Origin: Nothophaeocryptopus gaeumannii
Lineage: Eukaryota; Ascomycota; Dothideomycetes; Mycosphaerellales; Mycosphaerellaceae
Assembly (NCBI GenBank): GCA_031771865.1
Contig: JASISA010000019.1
Coordinates: 124,001-188,000 of the forward strand
Length of the DNA stretch: 64,000 nt
Direction: 5' to 3'
Positions 62,825 to 64,000 of the stretch are shown one piece after another. Position 1 is the stretch's first letter; the number at the start of each line of letters is the position of its first letter. The notes below the pieces were generated by a model that searched no databases, was not told the DNA's origin, and saw only the letters and a list, made by a program, of their open reading frames with translations. The position numbers were made by a program, and so were the translations under genes.

Positions 62825-63947
62825 GTGCGCAGCCACTCAGCAGCACGTCCTACCTACGTCGTTCTCTTCTGTCCACTTGATGTCTTTGCGACCGCTAGAG
62901 CTGTGGAAGTCGCGACATGTCACGTGCCATCACAACACGCTTTATCTAACGGCACGGCAGATGACTCCCCACCGATCTCTAGCGCCTTCGCAGAATGCGC
63001 GCAAGATGCCACCATCATCTTCGCCGTACGCATCGACTACAACGTCCTCACTCCTATCAGCGCCACCAATTTAAGCAATCTCGAGATTCGAATGCTAGGT
63101 AACTTGCATCTGCCGCAGGACGTAGCTCATGTTCGAAAGCTACACAACGACAAGGTCCGCGATTCGGGCGACTCTCTGTGCTGTTCCGAGTTCTCTGGAC
63201 CTGGCATCAGCTGGATTGGCACGAGTAATGTGACAACCGGCTGGATCAAGTCATACGGTCAAGCGTGGTGGGACGCCAATCCCGTCAACAGCACTGAAAT
63301 TGACGGCAGACCTCACCTGATGCTTCTCAACACCACGAACGGCTCTGCCGAACACCTTCAAAGTCTGAAGCCGATAGCCTGGAATTTTCGACTTGTCGGT
63401 AGTAACATTACCGCCATCGATACCGCTATCGATGCATCTTCCGAGACTGCTGGCTTCCCTTTCAACACGGACGGATTCCAAGTAGCAGGGACGGATATCA
63501 CTATTATGGATTCGGTCATCTATAATGGTGATGATGCTTTTGCTATCCAAAGCGGCGCGCATAATATCCACATCCACCGCGCAACCATCGGCTATGCAGT
63601 CATGGCCATTCTATCGGAAGTCTGGGACAGAATCGACTATGCGTAAGGCTGCAGCTACGCTCTCCATCAGCGATTTCGAGTAGCTGACATCTACCAGAAC
63701 TGCAAGCATTTACTATGCAAACGGAACCAGCGCTGGCATCGCCAAGATCGAAGGCGATCGAGCACACAAGCAAATGATGCGCTCTCAGGACTGGATTCTA
63801 CCAGGAAGTGACGTGGCGTTCCAACTTAGGACTCCCGCCCAGGCGGAAGAGAAGTTTCCGCAGACTGTACTCGGCCTCGACACATCATGTCTTAAGAAAT
63901 ACTTCTCCTCCTGGCAAGTGCTTCAACAGCCACCTGGGACGGAGTAG
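62825..63947 (+). pseudogene. Damaged GH28 polygalacturonase-like gene
   Basis: The frame from 62825 has no in-frame ATG start and no clear signal peptide. It shows GH28 features: 'DYNVLTPISATNLSNLEIRM', 'NLHLPQDVAHV', 'SYGQAWWDANPVN', the NTD motif (NTDGFQVAGTDITI, from about 63464) and the DD motif (NGDDAFAIQSG, about 63520). The next GH28 block, with the catalytic His, is present only in the +1 frame at 63598-63633 (SHGHSIGSLGQN), while the main frame reads unrelated residues and then resumes 'RIDYATASIYYANGT' across a 55-nt intron (63643-63697, GTAAGG donor, CTGAC branch). The tail to TAG 63945 is not recognisably GH28 and lacks the usual C-terminal block. Intact members cleave pectin outside the cell. 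Confidence 0.6.
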
Positions 63948-64000
63948 CTGATACCAGTGCTGAGAGCTCTCAAGACCGCAACAGAAGAATACACTGGCTT

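Noticed and set aside
1..64000. CRISPR arrays, intact transposons, secondary-metabolite cluster
   Set aside because: No spaced repeats, transposase, reverse transcriptase, polyketide or peptide synthetase was seen.

Overview
The window looks like a chromosome segment from a filamentous ascomycete. Genes are compact, introns are 50-110 nt with GTRNGT donors and CTNAY branch points, and families such as DUF7053, Zn2Cys6 regulators and F-box-like 'LPAELRN' proteins are typical of Pezizomycotina. The mix of families fits a Dothideomycete, but that is inference. No prokaryotic, viral, CRISPR or intact transposon sequence was seen.

Layout: (1) 1-8.6 kb: a CSC1/OSCA-type channel cut by the window edge, a secreted astacin-like protease, an SMP-30-like beta-propeller and a fungal F-box-like protein. 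(2) 9.3-20.5 kb: translation genes (RPS22 and TCTP head to head; eEF1-gamma and mitochondrial uS9 head to head) enclosing an RNA-dependent RNA polymerase and a small membrane protein. (3) 20.6-25.3 kb: five small uncharacterised genes, including a tandem paralogous pair and coiled-coil proteins sharing an L-x3-LLHG-like motif. (4) 25.5-32.6 kb: an ankyrin-PH-FFAT-ORD oxysterol-binding protein, an unknown acidic protein and a DUF7053 protein. (5) 32.6-37.7 kb: a decayed stretch with F-box-like remnants, a degenerate SET gene and a tRNA-Pro relic. (6) 37.7-43.2 kb: U-box cyclophilin (PPIL2/Cyp8 type) and an alpha-arrestin with a PPxY motif. (7) 43.2-46.8 kb: a 3.6 kb gene-poor stretch with a 7-bp tandem repeat. 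(8) 46.8-54.8 kb: FAD monooxygenase, Dpb11/Rad4-type BRCT protein, eIF4E-like protein and porphobilinogen deaminase. (9) 54.8-64 kb: a long intergenic region, a Zn2Cys6 regulator with an apparent 1-nt frameshift, a NOPCHAP1-like protein and a damaged GH28 pectinase.

Most genes are unrelated housekeeping or membrane-traffic functions; no biosynthetic cluster is evident. The most notable observations are broken or altered genes (GH28 with two compensating shifts over its catalytic His motif; an astacin without its Met-turn methionine; a truncated SET gene), a BRCT gene whose true N-terminus lies in two short upstream exons, and the tandem family of unknown genes at 23.7-25.3 kb. All splice sites and families come from reading the sequence by eye; no search was run.
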